A DNA stretch of 64,000 nucleotides from an uncultured Pelagimonas sp. (GCA_947497905.1 CANMIH010000001.1:682001-746000), one strand, 5' to 3'; shown: positions 1-9,849, counted from the first letter of the stretch. Translations and numbers: made by a program. The notes: a model not told the origin generated them from the letters alone.

Positions 1-2723
1 CGCTCAGCACCGCACCGGGGCAAAGTGGGACACCTGATCGGACAGAGGCGGCCCGCGATGAAGTTGAAGCCTTCTTCGGGGCCGCTTCTGCCAGCGACTT
101 CGTTCTTTCCGGCTCTGAGATCCAGTATACAGGCCCTGAGGAGTGGGGGTATCGGCGTTTTGTCCTGCATCAGGCCGCCCTTTGTGCCGCTGCAGGTGGG
201 GTAGAGGCTTTTTGCATCGGGTCCGAGATGCGTGGGCTGACCCAGATCCGAGACGATCAGGGATTTGTCGCCGTTGAGCAACTGCGCCAATTGGCAAGCG
301 AATGCCGCGCATTGCTGGGCGCCTCGGTCAAAATTGGCTATGCGGCAGATTGGAGCGAATACTTCGGGTATCACCCTCAGGACGGTTCAGGAGATGTCTA
401 TTTCCATCTCGATGCGCTTTGGGCAAACCCAAACATCGATTTCATCGGCATAGACAATTACATGCCCCTGTCGGATTGGCGTAAGGGAGAGAGCCATGCC
501 GATGCACACTGGGGGGCAATCCATAAACCAGAATATCTGAGGGCGAACGTCGAAGGCGGGGAAGGGTACGACTGGTACTACAGCTCAGAGACCGACAGAG
601 AGAACCAGATCAGGACGCCCATAACCGATGGAGCGTTTCACGAACCTTGGGTCTGGCGATACAAAGATCTGCGCAATTGGTGGGGAAACGCACACCACAA
701 TCGCATAGATGGGATCCGCGATAGTCAACCGACGGATTGGGTGCCGCAATCCAAACCGATCTGGTTCACCGAAGTGGGCTGTGCCGCCATCGACAAGGGG
801 GCGAACCAGCCCAGTAAGTTTCTTGATCCAAAATCCTCGGAAAGCGCGTTGCCTTGGTACTCCACGGGGCGTCGCGACGACGCCATGATGCGCGCCTACC
901 TTGAGGCCATGCTTGGGTATTGGGCCGAGAACAATCCGATCTCCGAGAGCTATGGCGAGCCTATGCTGGATCTGGAGCACAGCTTTGTCTGGGCCTGGGA
1001 CGCACGGCCCTATCCCTGGTTTCCCGCGGCCAACGAGATGTGGAGCGATGGGCCAAATTATCAAACCGGCCATTGGTTGAATGGCCGGGCCTCTGGACAG
1101 GCGCTGGGCTCTGTGGTTCGACAGATTTGTGCAACGGCCGGGCTCACGGAGATTGATGTTTCGGGTCTTTATGGTGAGGTGCGCGGGTATGTGGTGTCCG
1201 ATGTCGGTGACGCACGGCGCGCGCTTCAGCCTTTGATGTTGGCCTACGGGTTTGATGCAATAGAACGCGACGGGGTGTTGGTGTTTCGCATGCGCGCAGG
1301 GAAGGATGCGATCACGCTTGACCCGCAAAGCTGTGCCGTTAGCCCCGAGCTAGACGCCGATCTGATTGAGACACGTGCTGGAGACGGCTCGATGATTGCT
1401 CATGTACGGCTTGGATTTGTTGAGGCTGACGGGGACCATACCTTGGCAAATGAAGAGGCGCACTGGCCGGGTGAAGATCGGTTGTCAGTTTCGGAAAGTG
1501 AGATTGCCCTGACGTTGACACGCAGCGAGGCAAAATCCATCTCCGAGCGCTGGCTGGCGGAAAGTCGAGCTGCTCGTGAGACTCTGCGCTTTGCCCTGCC
1601 ACCGTCGCGTGGTGCGCTGGGCGCTGGAGATGTGGTGCGTCTGGCGCTGCCGCAGGGGGATGTTCTGGCGCGCATCGATCAGGTCGAGGTTCAGGATCAT
1701 CTGGTGGTTGATGCGGTTCGGATTGACCCCAATGTGTATCAGCCCTCGGTCAGCCCAATGACTGCGGCATCTGTCCAGAAACCGTCGCCTGCGACGCCAG
1801 TTACTCCAGTGTTTCTTGATCTACCACTCCTGACGGGGGACGAGGTGCCTCACGCGCCTTATATTGCTGTCGCTGCCGATCCTTGGCCGGGTGAGATTGC
1901 GGTGTACGACAGCGAACAGGACGCAGGATATACCCTAAACACCAGGGTCGAGGCCCCAAGCATTCTTGGCGTGACGGAATCCGAGCTGCGCTGGGCACCC
2001 TGTGGTGTGATCGATCGGGGGTCACCTCTTAAACTCCGTCTCAGTGGATCTTTGCACTCCATTTCAGACACAGCGTTTTGGTCTGGGGGGAATGCACTCG
2101 CCATCGGAGATGGCACTGGCGGGGATTGGGAGGTGCTCCAGTTTCGCGACGCTGAGTTACAGCCCGATGGCAGCTGGCACGTGTCGCATCGTCTTCGGGG
2201 GCAGGCGGGCACTGATGCTCTGATGCCGGAGGTCTGGCCGAGCGGATCAGTAGTTGTGCGGCTGGATGGCACACCAAAGCAAATCGCTTTGTCCGAGGCT
2301 CAGCGTTTCACGGAGCGACATTTCAGGATAGGGGCCGCCCATCTGGGATATGATCACCCAAGCTATGTGCACCAGAGTGCTCAGTTTGCGGGCGTCGGTT
2401 TGCGGCCCTATGCGCCGGTGCATTTACGCGCCCAGCGTGTTTCGGGGGATCTGCAAGTAACTTGGATACGGCGAACCCGTGTTGGTGGCGATCATTGGCA
2501 TGGGTTGGATGTGCCGTTGGCGGAAGCTCAGGAGCGCTTTCTTGTGCGGATCGAACACGGTGGGACTGTGCTCCACGAAGACAATCTGACTTCGGCGCTA
2601 TGGACCTATCCTTTGGCCCAGCAAACTGCGGATGGTGTTAGCGACGGAGCTGAGATTGCAGTGGCGCAAATTTCAGACCGGTTTGGTCCAGGTCCTTTCG
2701 CACGTATTGCGATGCCCGCATGA
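1..2723 (+). CDS. GTA host-specificity / tail-tip protein (RcGTA gp15-like), 5'-truncated
   Basis: This is the large tail-tip protein of a Rhodobacter-type gene transfer agent, which in the known particles sits at the tail tip and contacts the recipient cell. The frame is open from base 3, so about 906 residues are visible and the N-terminus lies outside the window. The visible N-terminal third looks like the TIM-barrel, glycoside-hydrolase-like domain (WFTEVGCAAIDKG near residue 254, FVWAWDARPYPWF near 330). A phage-tail_3-like region and a beta-rich C-terminal domain follow. The stop codon overlaps the next gene by 4 bp (ATGA). The rest of the GTA cluster should lie to the left. Assignment rests on recognition of the family, which runs to about 1,300 residues in R. 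capsulatus. Confidence 0.88.
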   Translation, partial: LSTAPGQSGTPDRTEAARDEVEAFFGAASASDFVLSGSEIQYTGPEEWGYRRFVLHQAALCAAAGGVEAFCIGSEMRGLTQIRDDQGFVAVEQLRQLASECRALLGASVKIGYAADWSEYFGYHPQDGSGDVYFHLDALWANPNIDFIGIDNYMPLSDWRKGESHADAHWGAIHKPEYLRANVEGGEGYDWYYSSETDRENQIRTPITDGAFHEPWVWRYKDLRNWWGNAHHNRIDGIRDSQPTDWVPQSKPIWFTEVGCAAIDKGANQPSKFLDPKSSESALPWYSTGRRDDAMMRAYLEAMLGYWAENNPISESYGEPMLDLEHSFVWAWDARPYPWFPAANEMWSDGPNYQTGHWLNGRASGQALGSVVRQICATAGLTEIDVSGLYGEVRGYVVSDVGDARRALQPLMLAYGFDAIERDGVLVFRMRAGKDAITLDPQSCAVSPELDADLIETRAGDGSMIAHVRLGFVEADGDHTLANEEAHWPGEDRLSVSESEIALTLTRSEAKSISERWLAESRAARETLRFALPPSRGALGAGDVVRLALPQGDVLARIDQVEVQDHLVVDAVRIDPNVYQPSVSPMTAASVQKPSPATPVTPVFLDLPLLTGDEVPHAPYIAVAADPWPGEIAVYDSEQDAGYTLNTRVEAPSILGVTESELRWAPCGVIDRGSPLKLRLSGSLHSISDTAFWSGGNALAIGDGTGGDWEVLQFRDAELQPDGSWHVSHRLRGQAGTDALMPEVWPSGSVVVRLDGTPKQIALSEAQRFTERHFRIGAAHLGYDHPSYVHQSAQFAGVGLRPYAPVHLRAQRVSGDLQVTWIRRTRVGGDHWHGLDVPLAEAQERFLVRIEHGGTVLHEDNLTSALWTYPLAQQTADGVSDGAEIAVAQISDRFGPGPFARIAMPA

Positions 2724-3016
2724 GACCCATTCAACATGGCGATCTCACGGCGGCTGCACGGGCGCTCTTGCCTGTCCCTGTAGCGCATCGGGCCCGAACA
2801 ATTCAGACACTGCTTCAACAGGCAGAGGCTGCTGATCGGTTTCGGAAAAGATTGGGACGGGTGCACCCCAACTGGGGCAATGGCACGCTTATGGCCGCGG
2901 CTCTGGCACAGCCCGTTCCAAACGAGCCGCGTTTGGATGACCCGGATTACCTCAATTGTCAGGCCCATGTCATCGCGGCTTTGATGACGCGGCGATCCAT
3001 CACAAATCAAGATTGA
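2720..3016 (+). CDS. small conserved hypothetical protein, coupled to the GTA tail gene
   Basis: A 98-residue cytoplasmic protein with no signal peptide or membrane segment. It is rich in Ala, Arg and Leu, mostly helical in appearance, with a WGNGTLMAAAL stretch around residues 52-62. Its ATG overlaps the stop of the GTA host-specificity gene by 4 bp, so the two are probably translationally coupled. Small proteins of this kind follow the GTA tail gene in other Rhodobacteraceae; from memory this may be the DUF7742 family, unverified. A GTA-related role is only inferred from the overlap. No catalytic motif is visible. Confidence 0.75.
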   Translation: MRPIQHGDLTAAARALLPVPVAHRARTIQTLLQQAEAADRFRKRLGRVHPNWGNGTLMAAALAQPVPNEPRLDDPDYLNCQAHVIAALMTRRSITNQD

Positions 3017-3086
3017 GACCATAAAGCATTTGCGTTTTCCCACACGGTGACTATCTGCTAAATTGCCTGTGCAAGGGAGATCCCAG

Positions 3087-3905
3087 ATGGCTGAAACACG
3101 CGCAAAACTCACCGAGCTTGACCCGGTTTGGGCCCGCATCATGACAGAGGCGGAGCAGGCTGTGGCAGACGAACCGCTTTTGGGCGGCTTGGTGCATTAT
3201 TCTATTCTTCATCACCCCACCATCGAGCGGGCCTTGGGCTATCGTATTTCGCTCAAGCTGGCCAATGGTGAGATGACCGAACAGATCCTGCGTGAGATTT
3301 GTGACGAGGCCTATCGGGCAGATCCCGATCTGGCCATGGCGGCCCGTGCCGATATCGTGGCCACCAATGAACGTGACCCGGCCTGCCATCGGTTCTTGCA
3401 ACCGATGTTGTTTTTCAAAGGGTTTCAGGCGGTTCAGGCGTACCGTGTGGCGCATTGGCTCTGGAAACAGGGCCGCAAGGATCTGTCGTATTTCTTCCAG
3501 ATGCGCAGCTCTGAGGTCTTTGGCATCGACATTCACCCGGCGGCCCGTATTGGGCGCGGTATTATGATCGACCACGCCCATTCCATCGTGATCGGGGAAA
3601 CCGCCGTTGTGGGCGACAATGTTTCGATGCTGCATTCCGTGACACTCGGCGGGACCGGCAAAGAGGAAGAAGACCGGCACCCGAAAATTGGCGACGGTGT
3701 TCTGATTGGGGCCGGGGCCAAGGTTCTTGGCAACATCAAGGTTGGCAATTGTTCCCGCGTCGCTGCGGGCTCGGTGGTGCTGAACGAAGTGCCGCCCTGC
3801 AAGACCGTCGCAGGTGTACCCGCACGCATTGTCGGCGAAGCAGGCTGTGATCAGCCTGCCCTGTCGATGGATCAAGTGGTGCCTGGAGGCGGCGCACGCG
3901 ACTGA
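3087..3905 (+). CDS. cysE: serine O-acetyltransferase
   Basis: Transfers acetyl from acetyl-CoA to L-serine, giving O-acetylserine, the first step of cysteine synthesis. The 272-residue product has the N-terminal helical SATase domain (about 1-150) followed by left-handed beta-helix hexapeptide repeats, with the family signatures FGIDIHPAARIGRGIMIDHA and GAGAKVLGNIKVG. The ATG at 3087 is preferred because AGGGAGA lies 6-7 bases upstream; an in-frame TTG at 3063 has no such support. It follows the GTA-end genes by about 70 bp and faces the chemoreceptor gene tail to tail. Confidence 0.95.
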   Translation: MAETRAKLTELDPVWARIMTEAEQAVADEPLLGGLVHYSILHHPTIERALGYRISLKLANGEMTEQILREICDEAYRADPDLAMAARADIVATNERDPACHRFLQPMLFFKGFQAVQAYRVAHWLWKQGRKDLSYFFQMRSSEVFGIDIHPAARIGRGIMIDHAHSIVIGETAVVGDNVSMLHSVTLGGTGKEEEDRHPKIGDGVLIGAGAKVLGNIKVGNCSRVAAGSVVLNEVPPCKTVAGVPARIVGEAGCDQPALSMDQVVPGGGARD

Positions 3906-3929
3906 TCTGCGGGTGCAGGCCGTGTGCGT

Positions 3930-5360
3930 TTAGGCAGAACGAGGGGTTGGTGCCAGTGGCGCAAACTCCTCAAACGCCTCAAATGTGATTGCGGCCTCTT
4001 CGGCGCTTGGAGCACTACTGTCATGGCCCGTGAACCCCTCTAGCAGCACCGACAATCGGCTGACACGGGCGTTCAGGGTTTCTATAGACCCGCGCGCCTC
4101 TTCCACCAAAGACGTGCTGTTGTGGGTCGAGCGATCCAATTCTGTCAGGCTTTCATTGAACTCGGCGAGATTTGCAGCTTGTTCTTCGGCGGACACCGAA
4201 ATCTCTGCAATTTCGTGCGACACCTCACCAACCTGCTGAGCGATCCGCAAAAGACGATCTCCGGCGCTGCGCACCAAGGCCACCGCCTGTTGCACACTCT
4301 CTTCCGAAGCAGTGACCATGGCGCGGCTGTCGCTGGCTGCATCTGCGGCCTTGTTGGCCAGCCCGCGAATTTCGGTTGCCACCACGGCGAACCCTTTGCC
4401 CGCCTGACCGGCGCGAGCGGCTTCAACCCCGGCGTTCAGCGCCAGAAGACTGGTTTGAAAGGCGATACTGTCAATCAGATCAAGCACCTGAACGATCTGG
4501 CCTGAATTCTCTTCCAGCTTATCTATGGCGGCAATCGCCTGTTGCATAATTGGCGTACTCAGCTCGGCTTCGGTGCGGGCGCTGGCCGAATTTTCATCCG
4601 CCACACGCGTCCGATTTGCTGTGGCACTGACCGAGGTCGACAGAACCTCGATTGTTGCAGAACTTTGTTCCAGCGTCGCGGCATTGGCGGTGCTCTGGTG
4701 GGACAGATCGTCGGTGATATGTGAGATATCGGAAACCGTTTCGCTCAGCACACGCCCCAGATCGCCAAATTCACGGAACGCGGCGTCAATGTTTTCGACC
4801 GCGCCGTTGAAATCCTCACGCAGCGGTTCGTAATCCTGCGCAAGTTTGTCGTTGATCCGGACCTCCAAACGGCGGTTGTGAAGCTCTCGCAACCCCAGTT
4901 TCAAGGCGTCAATCGCTTCGGTCAGCGCAAACTTTGCCTCTTCTTGGCGGTCGCGTTCCCGTTCGGCATTTAGCTGATCCTGGCGCAACTCCTCAAGCTG
5001 TTGCGCCAGAGCGCGCATCTGCCGAGAACGGCCCGTTAAGGCCAGCGGCTCAAAATACTCGCGCTCTTGCAGGCGACGAAGGTCGTCCGACAGGTCTTGT
5101 ATATCCCGGCCAAGGGTGCGCGACAGGCGCCACCCGAAGAGGCCCACAGCCGTAAGGCCGCAAATCAGGCCGAGCAGCCCCAGAAAGAGAGGCGTGTTGG
5201 AGAGAGATCCAAAAACCTCACCTAAGACTGTCGTGTCGCGCGCATATTCGGCGATCGCGACGGCCACGCCCGCAAAAACAGATCCTATGACTGCCATCAG
5301 GCAGGCAGTGCGAAAGATAAGCCCCTGAGTCCAGTTTCGTAAACGCGACAGCGCTCTCAT
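3930..5360 (-). CDS. methyl-accepting chemotaxis protein without a sensory domain
   Basis: A 476-residue chemoreceptor-type signalling protein. Two membrane helices (about 14-38 and 57-77) enclose only about 20 residues, so there is no periplasmic ligand-binding domain. After a coiled region the cytoplasmic signalling domain shows the conserved hairpin (IAFQTSLLALNAGVEAARAG, then GKGFAVVATEIRGLANKAA) that contacts CheA and CheW. A region after TM2 (about 78-200) with heptad character may act as a HAMP-like or linker coil. It is a single-gene unit, tail to tail with cysE. Such receptors may sense membrane or cytoplasmic state, which is inference. Confidence 0.92.
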   Translation of the reverse strand: MRALSRLRNWTQGLIFRTACLMAVIGSVFAGVAVAIAEYARDTTVLGEVFGSLSNTPLFLGLLGLICGLTAVGLFGWRLSRTLGRDIQDLSDDLRRLQEREYFEPLALTGRSRQMRALAQQLEELRQDQLNAERERDRQEEAKFALTEAIDALKLGLRELHNRRLEVRINDKLAQDYEPLREDFNGAVENIDAAFREFGDLGRVLSETVSDISHITDDLSHQSTANAATLEQSSATIEVLSTSVSATANRTRVADENSASARTEAELSTPIMQQAIAAIDKLEENSGQIVQVLDLIDSIAFQTSLLALNAGVEAARAGQAGKGFAVVATEIRGLANKAADAASDSRAMVTASEESVQQAVALVRSAGDRLLRIAQQVGEVSHEIAEISVSAEEQAANLAEFNESLTELDRSTHNSTSLVEEARGSIETLNARVSRLSVLLEGFTGHDSSAPSAEEAAITFEAFEEFAPLAPTPRSA

Positions 5361-5548
5361 CGTATGTTCACCCCAATGTCCCCATGTCTGGTCACACTAA
5401 GGCAAAGAGGTTTTCAGAGGTTTTAGAAAGGGAGCAGGCCAGCCTGTTGATTTGTGGCAAAGGCCTGAAATCTGTCGCCAATTTTCGACGAACTGATCAA
5501 GATCTTTTGCGAATTCAGGAGAGACAGATCTTGCAGAGAGAGAGTTGA

Positions 5549-5574
5549 CCCGGTGATCTGTGACCATCACCGGG
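5549..5574 (-). terminator. hairpin after the pdh operon
   Basis: Perfect 9-bp inverted repeat CCCGGTGAT / ATCACCGGG with an 8-base loop, lying 9 bp past the pdhC stop. No U-tract follows on the minus strand, so it may be a transcript-end stabiliser or a Rho-assisted terminator rather than a textbook intrinsic terminator. Confidence 0.5.
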
Positions 5575-5582
5575 CCAAAAAT

Positions 5583-6929
5583 TTAGGCCAATAGCATCAT
5601 CGGCGCTTCGAGGCCCTGAACGATGGCGTCCAAAAGCTGCGCGCCCAGTGCTCCGTCAATGACCCGGTGATCGACGCTGAGAGTGACCGACATCATGGTC
5701 GCGACACTCAGATCCCCGTCACTGTTGACCACCGGCTTTTTGGTGCCGGCACCAACGGCCAGAATTGCGCCATGAGGTGGATTGATCACCGCGTCAAAGT
5801 TCTCGATGCCAAACATCCCGAGGTTTGAGATGGCAAAGCTCCCGCCCTGATACTCATGCGGCGCCAGCTTTTTGTCGCGCGCCCGGGTGGCAAGATCTTT
5901 CATCTCTGCCGAGAGTGCCGACAGCGATTTCTGATGGGCATCTTTCAGGACAGGGGTGAACAGCCCGCCCTCGATAGCAACCGCCACGGCCACGTCTGAG
6001 GGCGTCAGTTGCAGGATACGATCCCCGGCCCAGACCGCATTGGCCGCAGGCACCTGTTGCAGCGCATTTGCGCAGGCTTTGATGATGAAATCATTGACCG
6101 AAAGCTTGGTGCCTCGCGCCGCCAGCTGAGCATTCAGATCACTGCGGAAGGCCAGAAGCGCATCAAGATTGATCTCACGCCGCAGATAGAAATGCGGAAT
6201 GGTCTGTTTGGCTTCGGTCAGACGTGCGGCAATGGTTTTGCGCATGCCATCCAAGGGCACCTCAGTGTAGTCCCGATCCTCGTACATCCGCGCCACGGCA
6301 TCGGACGAGGGGCCAGTGGCAATTGGGGTAGGCGCTGCGGAGGGTGCCGCCTGAGGTGCAGCAACCGGGGTTGGGGCTGCGGCGGGCGCAGGTTGGGCGC
6401 TTGCACTTTCAACATCCGCCTTGACGATACGACCTCGTGGGCCCGAGCCACTGATCTGGGTCAGATCCAGCCCCTTTTGCCCGGCGATGCGGCGCGCGAG
6501 CGGAGAGGCAAAGATGCGTGTACCGTCTTTGTTTGGCGCTGCTGGGCTTGGCGCTGCGGGCGCTGGCACAGAGGCGGGGGCGGCTTTCTCGGCGGCCCCG
6601 GTCGGGGACACCTCGTCAGCCGCGGCAGACGCCTGAGGCGCTGCCGGCGCAGGTGTCGAGGCTGCGCCAATATCTGAGGCGCTTTCACCCTCTTCCAGCA
6701 GCACAGCGATGGGCGTGTTGACTTTGACATCGGTGCTGCCTTCGGCGATCAGGATCTTGCCAATCGTGCCCTCGTCAACGGCTTCGAACTCCATGGTGGC
6801 TTTGTCGGTTTCAATCTCGGCGATCACATCACCGGATTGCACCGCATCGCCTTCTTTCACCAGCCATTTGGCCAGCGTGCCTTCCTCCATGGTCGGAGAG
6901 AGAGCGGGCATCAGAATTTCAATCGGCAT
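5583..6929 (-). CDS. pdhC: pyruvate dehydrogenase E2, dihydrolipoyl acetyltransferase
   Basis: Core subunit of the pyruvate dehydrogenase complex; accepts acetyl on its lipoyl arm and transfers it to CoA. The 448 residues comprise one lipoyl domain (1-80, lipoylated Lys43 in ETDKATM), a Pro/Ala-rich swinging linker, a peripheral subunit-binding domain (about 137-173, [15 protein letters not shown]) and the catalytic domain with DHRVIDG at 420-426 (His421). The start is supported by GGAG 7 bases upstream. It is the last gene of ftsB-pdhA-pdhB-pdhC, 103 bp after pdhB. Its lipoyl domain is nearly identical to that fused to pdhB. Confidence 0.97.
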   Translation of the reverse strand: MPIEILMPALSPTMEEGTLAKWLVKEGDAVQSGDVIAEIETDKATMEFEAVDEGTIGKILIAEGSTDVKVNTPIAVLLEEGESASDIGAASTPAPAAPQASAAADEVSPTGAAEKAAPASVPAPAAPSPAAPNKDGTRIFASPLARRIAGQKGLDLTQISGSGPRGRIVKADVESASAQPAPAAAPTPVAAPQAAPSAAPTPIATGPSSDAVARMYEDRDYTEVPLDGMRKTIAARLTEAKQTIPHFYLRREINLDALLAFRSDLNAQLAARGTKLSVNDFIIKACANALQQVPAANAVWAGDRILQLTPSDVAVAVAIEGGLFTPVLKDAHQKSLSALSAEMKDLATRARDKKLAPHEYQGGSFAISNLGMFGIENFDAVINPPHGAILAVGAGTKKPVVNSDGDLSVATMMSVTLSVDHRVIDGALGAQLLDAIVQGLEAPMMLLA

Positions 6930-7032
6930 GTCGCGTCTCCTTACTCGGGCGCCAGTGTCAGTATCCAGAGCGCGGGGAAACAGGCAAACCGGTCCGTGCG
7001 CGCGCTGGAGTATGTGAGGTCAGAGAAGCGAC

Positions 7033-8409
7033 CTAACGATAGGTCACGTCCTTCACCGCCGCGATGACTTCTTCGGTGGTGATCAAAGCGTGTTTCTCAA
7101 GATTGGCCGCATAGGGCATGGGCACGTCTTTGCCGGTGCAGTTGATCACCGGAGCGTCGAGGTAGTCAAAGGCGCGCTGCATGATAGTGGCAGACAGATG
7201 ATTGCCGATCGAGCCGACAGGCCAGCCCTCTTCGACGGTGACACAGCGGTTGGTCTTCATGACGCTGGCCAGAACCGTGTCATAATCGATGGGGCGCAGG
7301 CTGCGCAGGTCGATCACCTCGGCGCTGATACCCTCTTCGGCCAGTTTGTCTGCGGCCTCAAGCGCATAGGTCATGCCGATGCCAAAGCTGACAATGGTGA
7401 CATCACTGCCCTCGCGCCAGATCCGCGCCTTGCCAAAAGGTACCGTGAAATCATCCATGACAGGCACGTCAAAGCTACGGCCATACATGATTTCATTTTC
7501 GAGGAAGATCACCGGGTTGGGATCGCGGATCGCCGATTTCAGCATCCCTTTAGCATCGGAGGCCGAATAGGGCATGGCGACTTTCAGGCCGGGAATCTGG
7601 GCATACCAGGCGGCGTAGTCCTGGCTGTGCTGAGCGCCGACGCGCGCGGCTGCTCCGTTGGGACCCCGGAACACCATGGGTGCCCCCATCTGGCCACCGG
7701 ACATATAAAGCGTCTTGGCGGCGGAGTTGATGATCTGGTCGATGGCCTGCATGGCAAAGTTGAAGGTCATAAACTCGACAATCGGGTTCAGCCCACCAAA
7801 GGCCGCACCCACCGCGATACCGGCAAAACCATGTTCGGTGATTGGTGTGTCGATCACCCGTTTGCTGCCAAACTCATCCAGCAAACCCTGTGAGATCTTA
7901 TAGGCGCCTTGGTATTCGCCAACTTCCTCGCCCATCAGGAACACATCGGGGTTGGCGCGCATCTCTTCGGCCATGGCATCGCGGAGCGCTTCGCGGACGG
8001 TCTGCTTTTTGGTGGGCGTGCCTTCGGGCCAGTCGGGTTCGATTTCAACCGGCGTGATGGGGGCGGCGGCAGTGGCCGCAACCGGAGCGGGGGCTGCGGC
8101 GGCGGGCGCGGGGGCCGCTGCTGGGGCTGGGGCCGCAGCAGGAGAGGCAATCGCATCTGCGCTTTCGCCCTCTTCCAGCAAAACCGCAATCGCGGTGTTC
8201 ACCTTCACATCGGCAGTGCCCTCAGCGATCAGGATCTTGCCGATCACACCTTCGTCGACCGCTTCAAATTCCATTGTGGCTTTGTCGGTCTCAATCTCGG
8301 CGATGATATCGCCGGACTGTACGCTGTCACCTTCTTTCACCAGCCATTTGGCCAGAGTGCCTTCCTCCATGGTCGGAGACAGGGCGGGCATCAGGATTTC
8401 AGTTGCCAT
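7033..8409 (-). CDS. pdhB: pyruvate dehydrogenase E1 beta subunit with fused lipoyl domain
   Basis: Beta half of the thiamine-diphosphate-dependent decarboxylase. The 458-residue protein starts with a complete lipoyl domain (1-80, Lys43) and an Ala/Pro linker (about 86-122) before the transketolase-like E1-beta body (from about 130, [20 protein letters not shown]). Most bacterial E1-beta subunits lack the lipoyl domain and are about 330 residues, but this fused form is known from alphaproteobacteria. The C-terminal domain ([15 protein letters not shown]) is intact. It sits 23 bp downstream of pdhA. Confidence 0.97.
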   Translation of the reverse strand: MATEILMPALSPTMEEGTLAKWLVKEGDSVQSGDIIAEIETDKATMEFEAVDEGVIGKILIAEGTADVKVNTAIAVLLEEGESADAIASPAAAPAPAAAPAPAAAAPAPVAATAAAPITPVEIEPDWPEGTPTKKQTVREALRDAMAEEMRANPDVFLMGEEVGEYQGAYKISQGLLDEFGSKRVIDTPITEHGFAGIAVGAAFGGLNPIVEFMTFNFAMQAIDQIINSAAKTLYMSGGQMGAPMVFRGPNGAAARVGAQHSQDYAAWYAQIPGLKVAMPYSASDAKGMLKSAIRDPNPVIFLENEIMYGRSFDVPVMDDFTVPFGKARIWREGSDVTIVSFGIGMTYALEAADKLAEEGISAEVIDLRSLRPIDYDTVLASVMKTNRCVTVEEGWPVGSIGNHLSATIMQRAFDYLDAPVINCTGKDVPMPYAANLEKHALITTEEVIAAVKDVTYR

Positions 8410-8432
8410 AATTGTTGTCCTCTCTCAGGGAG

Positions 8433-9428
8433 TTACACGTCTGCGTAAATGTCGGTCCACAGCTCGTCCAAAGACGGCTCTGGGCTTTCGCGGGAGAAAT
8501 CAGCCGCCTCATTGACGATGGCTTTGATCTCTTTGTCGATGGCCTTCAGATCGTCTTCGGTGGCGTGTTTGCCGGTCAGAAGCAGATCGCGTACGTGATC
8601 GATGGGATCACGCTCTTCGCGCATTTTCTGAACCTCTTCGCGGGTGCGATATTTTGCGGGATCCGACATGGAGTGGCCGCGATAGCGGTAAGTCTTGATC
8701 TCGAGAATATAGGGGCCTTTGCCCGAGCGGCAGTGTTTGACGGCCTTTTCGCTGGCGGCTTTGACCGCCAGAACATCCATACCGTCCACAACCTCGCCTT
8801 TGATCCCAAAGGCTTCGCCGCGGGTGTAAAGCTCGGGTGTAGAGGTCGAGCGTTTCTGTGCGGTGCCCATAGCGTATTGGTTGTTTTCGATGACAAAGAT
8901 CACCGGAAGGTCCCAAAGTGCGGCCATATTGAAAGTCTCATAGACCTGGCCCTGGTTGGCGGCGCCGTCTCCGAAATAGGCAAAGGTCACGCGGCCGTTG
9001 CCTTTGTATTTGTCGGAAAACGCGAGGCCTGCGCCCAGAGGCACCTGCGCGCCAACAATGCCGTGGCCGCCGTAGAAATGCTTTTCTTTCGAGAACATAT
9101 GCATCGAGCCGCCCTTACCTTTGGACAACCCGCCTTCGCGACCGGTCAGTTCAGCCATCACGCCACCCGGATCCATGCCACAGGCCAGCATATGACCGTG
9201 GTCGCGATACGAAGTGATGCGCTTGTCGCCTTCTTCGGCTGCAGCTTCGAGGCCAACAACCACCGCTTCCTGGCCGATGTACAGGTGGCAGAACCCCCCG
9301 ATCAGTCCCATGCCATACAGTTGTCCGGCCTTTTCTTCAAAGCGGCGGATCAACAGCATGTCGCGGTAGAAAGACCTAAGCTCATCCGGCGACACATTGG
9401 GTGTGGCAGATGTTTTACGAGCGGCCAT
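8433..9428 (-). CDS. pdhA: pyruvate dehydrogenase E1 alpha subunit
   Basis: Thiamine-diphosphate-binding alpha subunit of pyruvate dehydrogenase (331 residues). The cofactor motif GDGAANQGQVYETFN begins at residue 153 and ends at IENN (183). The regulatory/substrate loop region YRYRGHSMSDPAKYRT is present. A strong ribosome site (GGGGAGGAGAGG) directly precedes the ATG. The upstream 118 bp separating it from ftsB holds a perfect 14-bp palindrome just before the gene, described separately, which suggests its own regulated promoter. Confidence 0.97.
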   Translation of the reverse strand: MAARKTSATPNVSPDELRSFYRDMLLIRRFEEKAGQLYGMGLIGGFCHLYIGQEAVVVGLEAAAEEGDKRITSYRDHGHMLACGMDPGGVMAELTGREGGLSKGKGGSMHMFSKEKHFYGGHGIVGAQVPLGAGLAFSDKYKGNGRVTFAYFGDGAANQGQVYETFNMAALWDLPVIFVIENNQYAMGTAQKRSTSTPELYTRGEAFGIKGEVVDGMDVLAVKAASEKAVKHCRSGKGPYILEIKTYRYRGHSMSDPAKYRTREEVQKMREERDPIDHVRDLLLTGKHATEDDLKAIDKEIKAIVNEAADFSRESPEPSLDELWTDIYADV

Positions 9429-9449
9429 GACCTCTCCTCCCCTCCAGAA

Positions 9450-9463
9450 GTTTAACGTTAAAC
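9450..9463. promoter_or_regulatory. perfect 14-bp palindrome upstream of pdhA
   Basis: GTTTAACGTTAAAC is a perfect dyad with a central CG, ending 21 bp upstream of the pdhA start. LacI-family operators often have this central-CG symmetry, so it is a candidate operator for the pdh operon. The binding protein is unknown. Confidence 0.45.
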
Positions 9464-9546
9464 CAATTTTGGCATTGGTGTTGCGTTGGAGCGTAGCCTG
9501 AGGGGGATGCGACGTAAAGTGCCTGATGAGACGCTTTTGAACCGGC

Positions 9547-9849
9547 TTAATTTACCACGATTTCATCGGCGCGGATGAAGCCAAGCACGTCGCGCGCCTG
9601 TTGATCCAACAGATCGAGGTCCAGAAAATCATCCGAGAGGCGCAGTGTCATATTTTCCATGCGAGCCACTTCGGCGCGCAGTGTTTCAACTTCCTGCTCC
9701 AGTTTTTCGGCTTCCACAGCAATTTCAGCGCGTCGGAACAGCCCAAAATCCCCCTGCACAGCGGCAAAGGTGAAATAGGCCGTCAGGCTGAGGGTGATCG
9801 TAAAGAAGATCCAAACCCCAAGGGAAGGACGCGCACTGCGGGATGTCAT
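9547..9849 (-). CDS. ftsB: cell division protein FtsB-like (septum formation initiator)
   Basis: A 100-residue bitopic membrane protein of the DivIC/FtsB family, which links FtsQ and FtsL at the divisome. One membrane helix (about 10-30, VWIFFTITLSLTAYFTFAAV) precedes a short coiled coil (about 38-70) and the conserved tail LDLLDQQARDVLGF. The internal ATG at 9849 is chosen because it places the helix near the N-terminus as in the family; upstream in-frame codons would add 32 unlikely residues. A position immediately upstream of pdhA is typical of alphaproteobacteria. Confidence 0.85.
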   Translation of the reverse strand: MTSRSARPSLGVWIFFTITLSLTAYFTFAAVQGDFGLFRRAEIAVEAEKLEQEVETLRAEVARMENMTLRLSDDFLDLDLLDQQARDVLGFIRADEIVVN

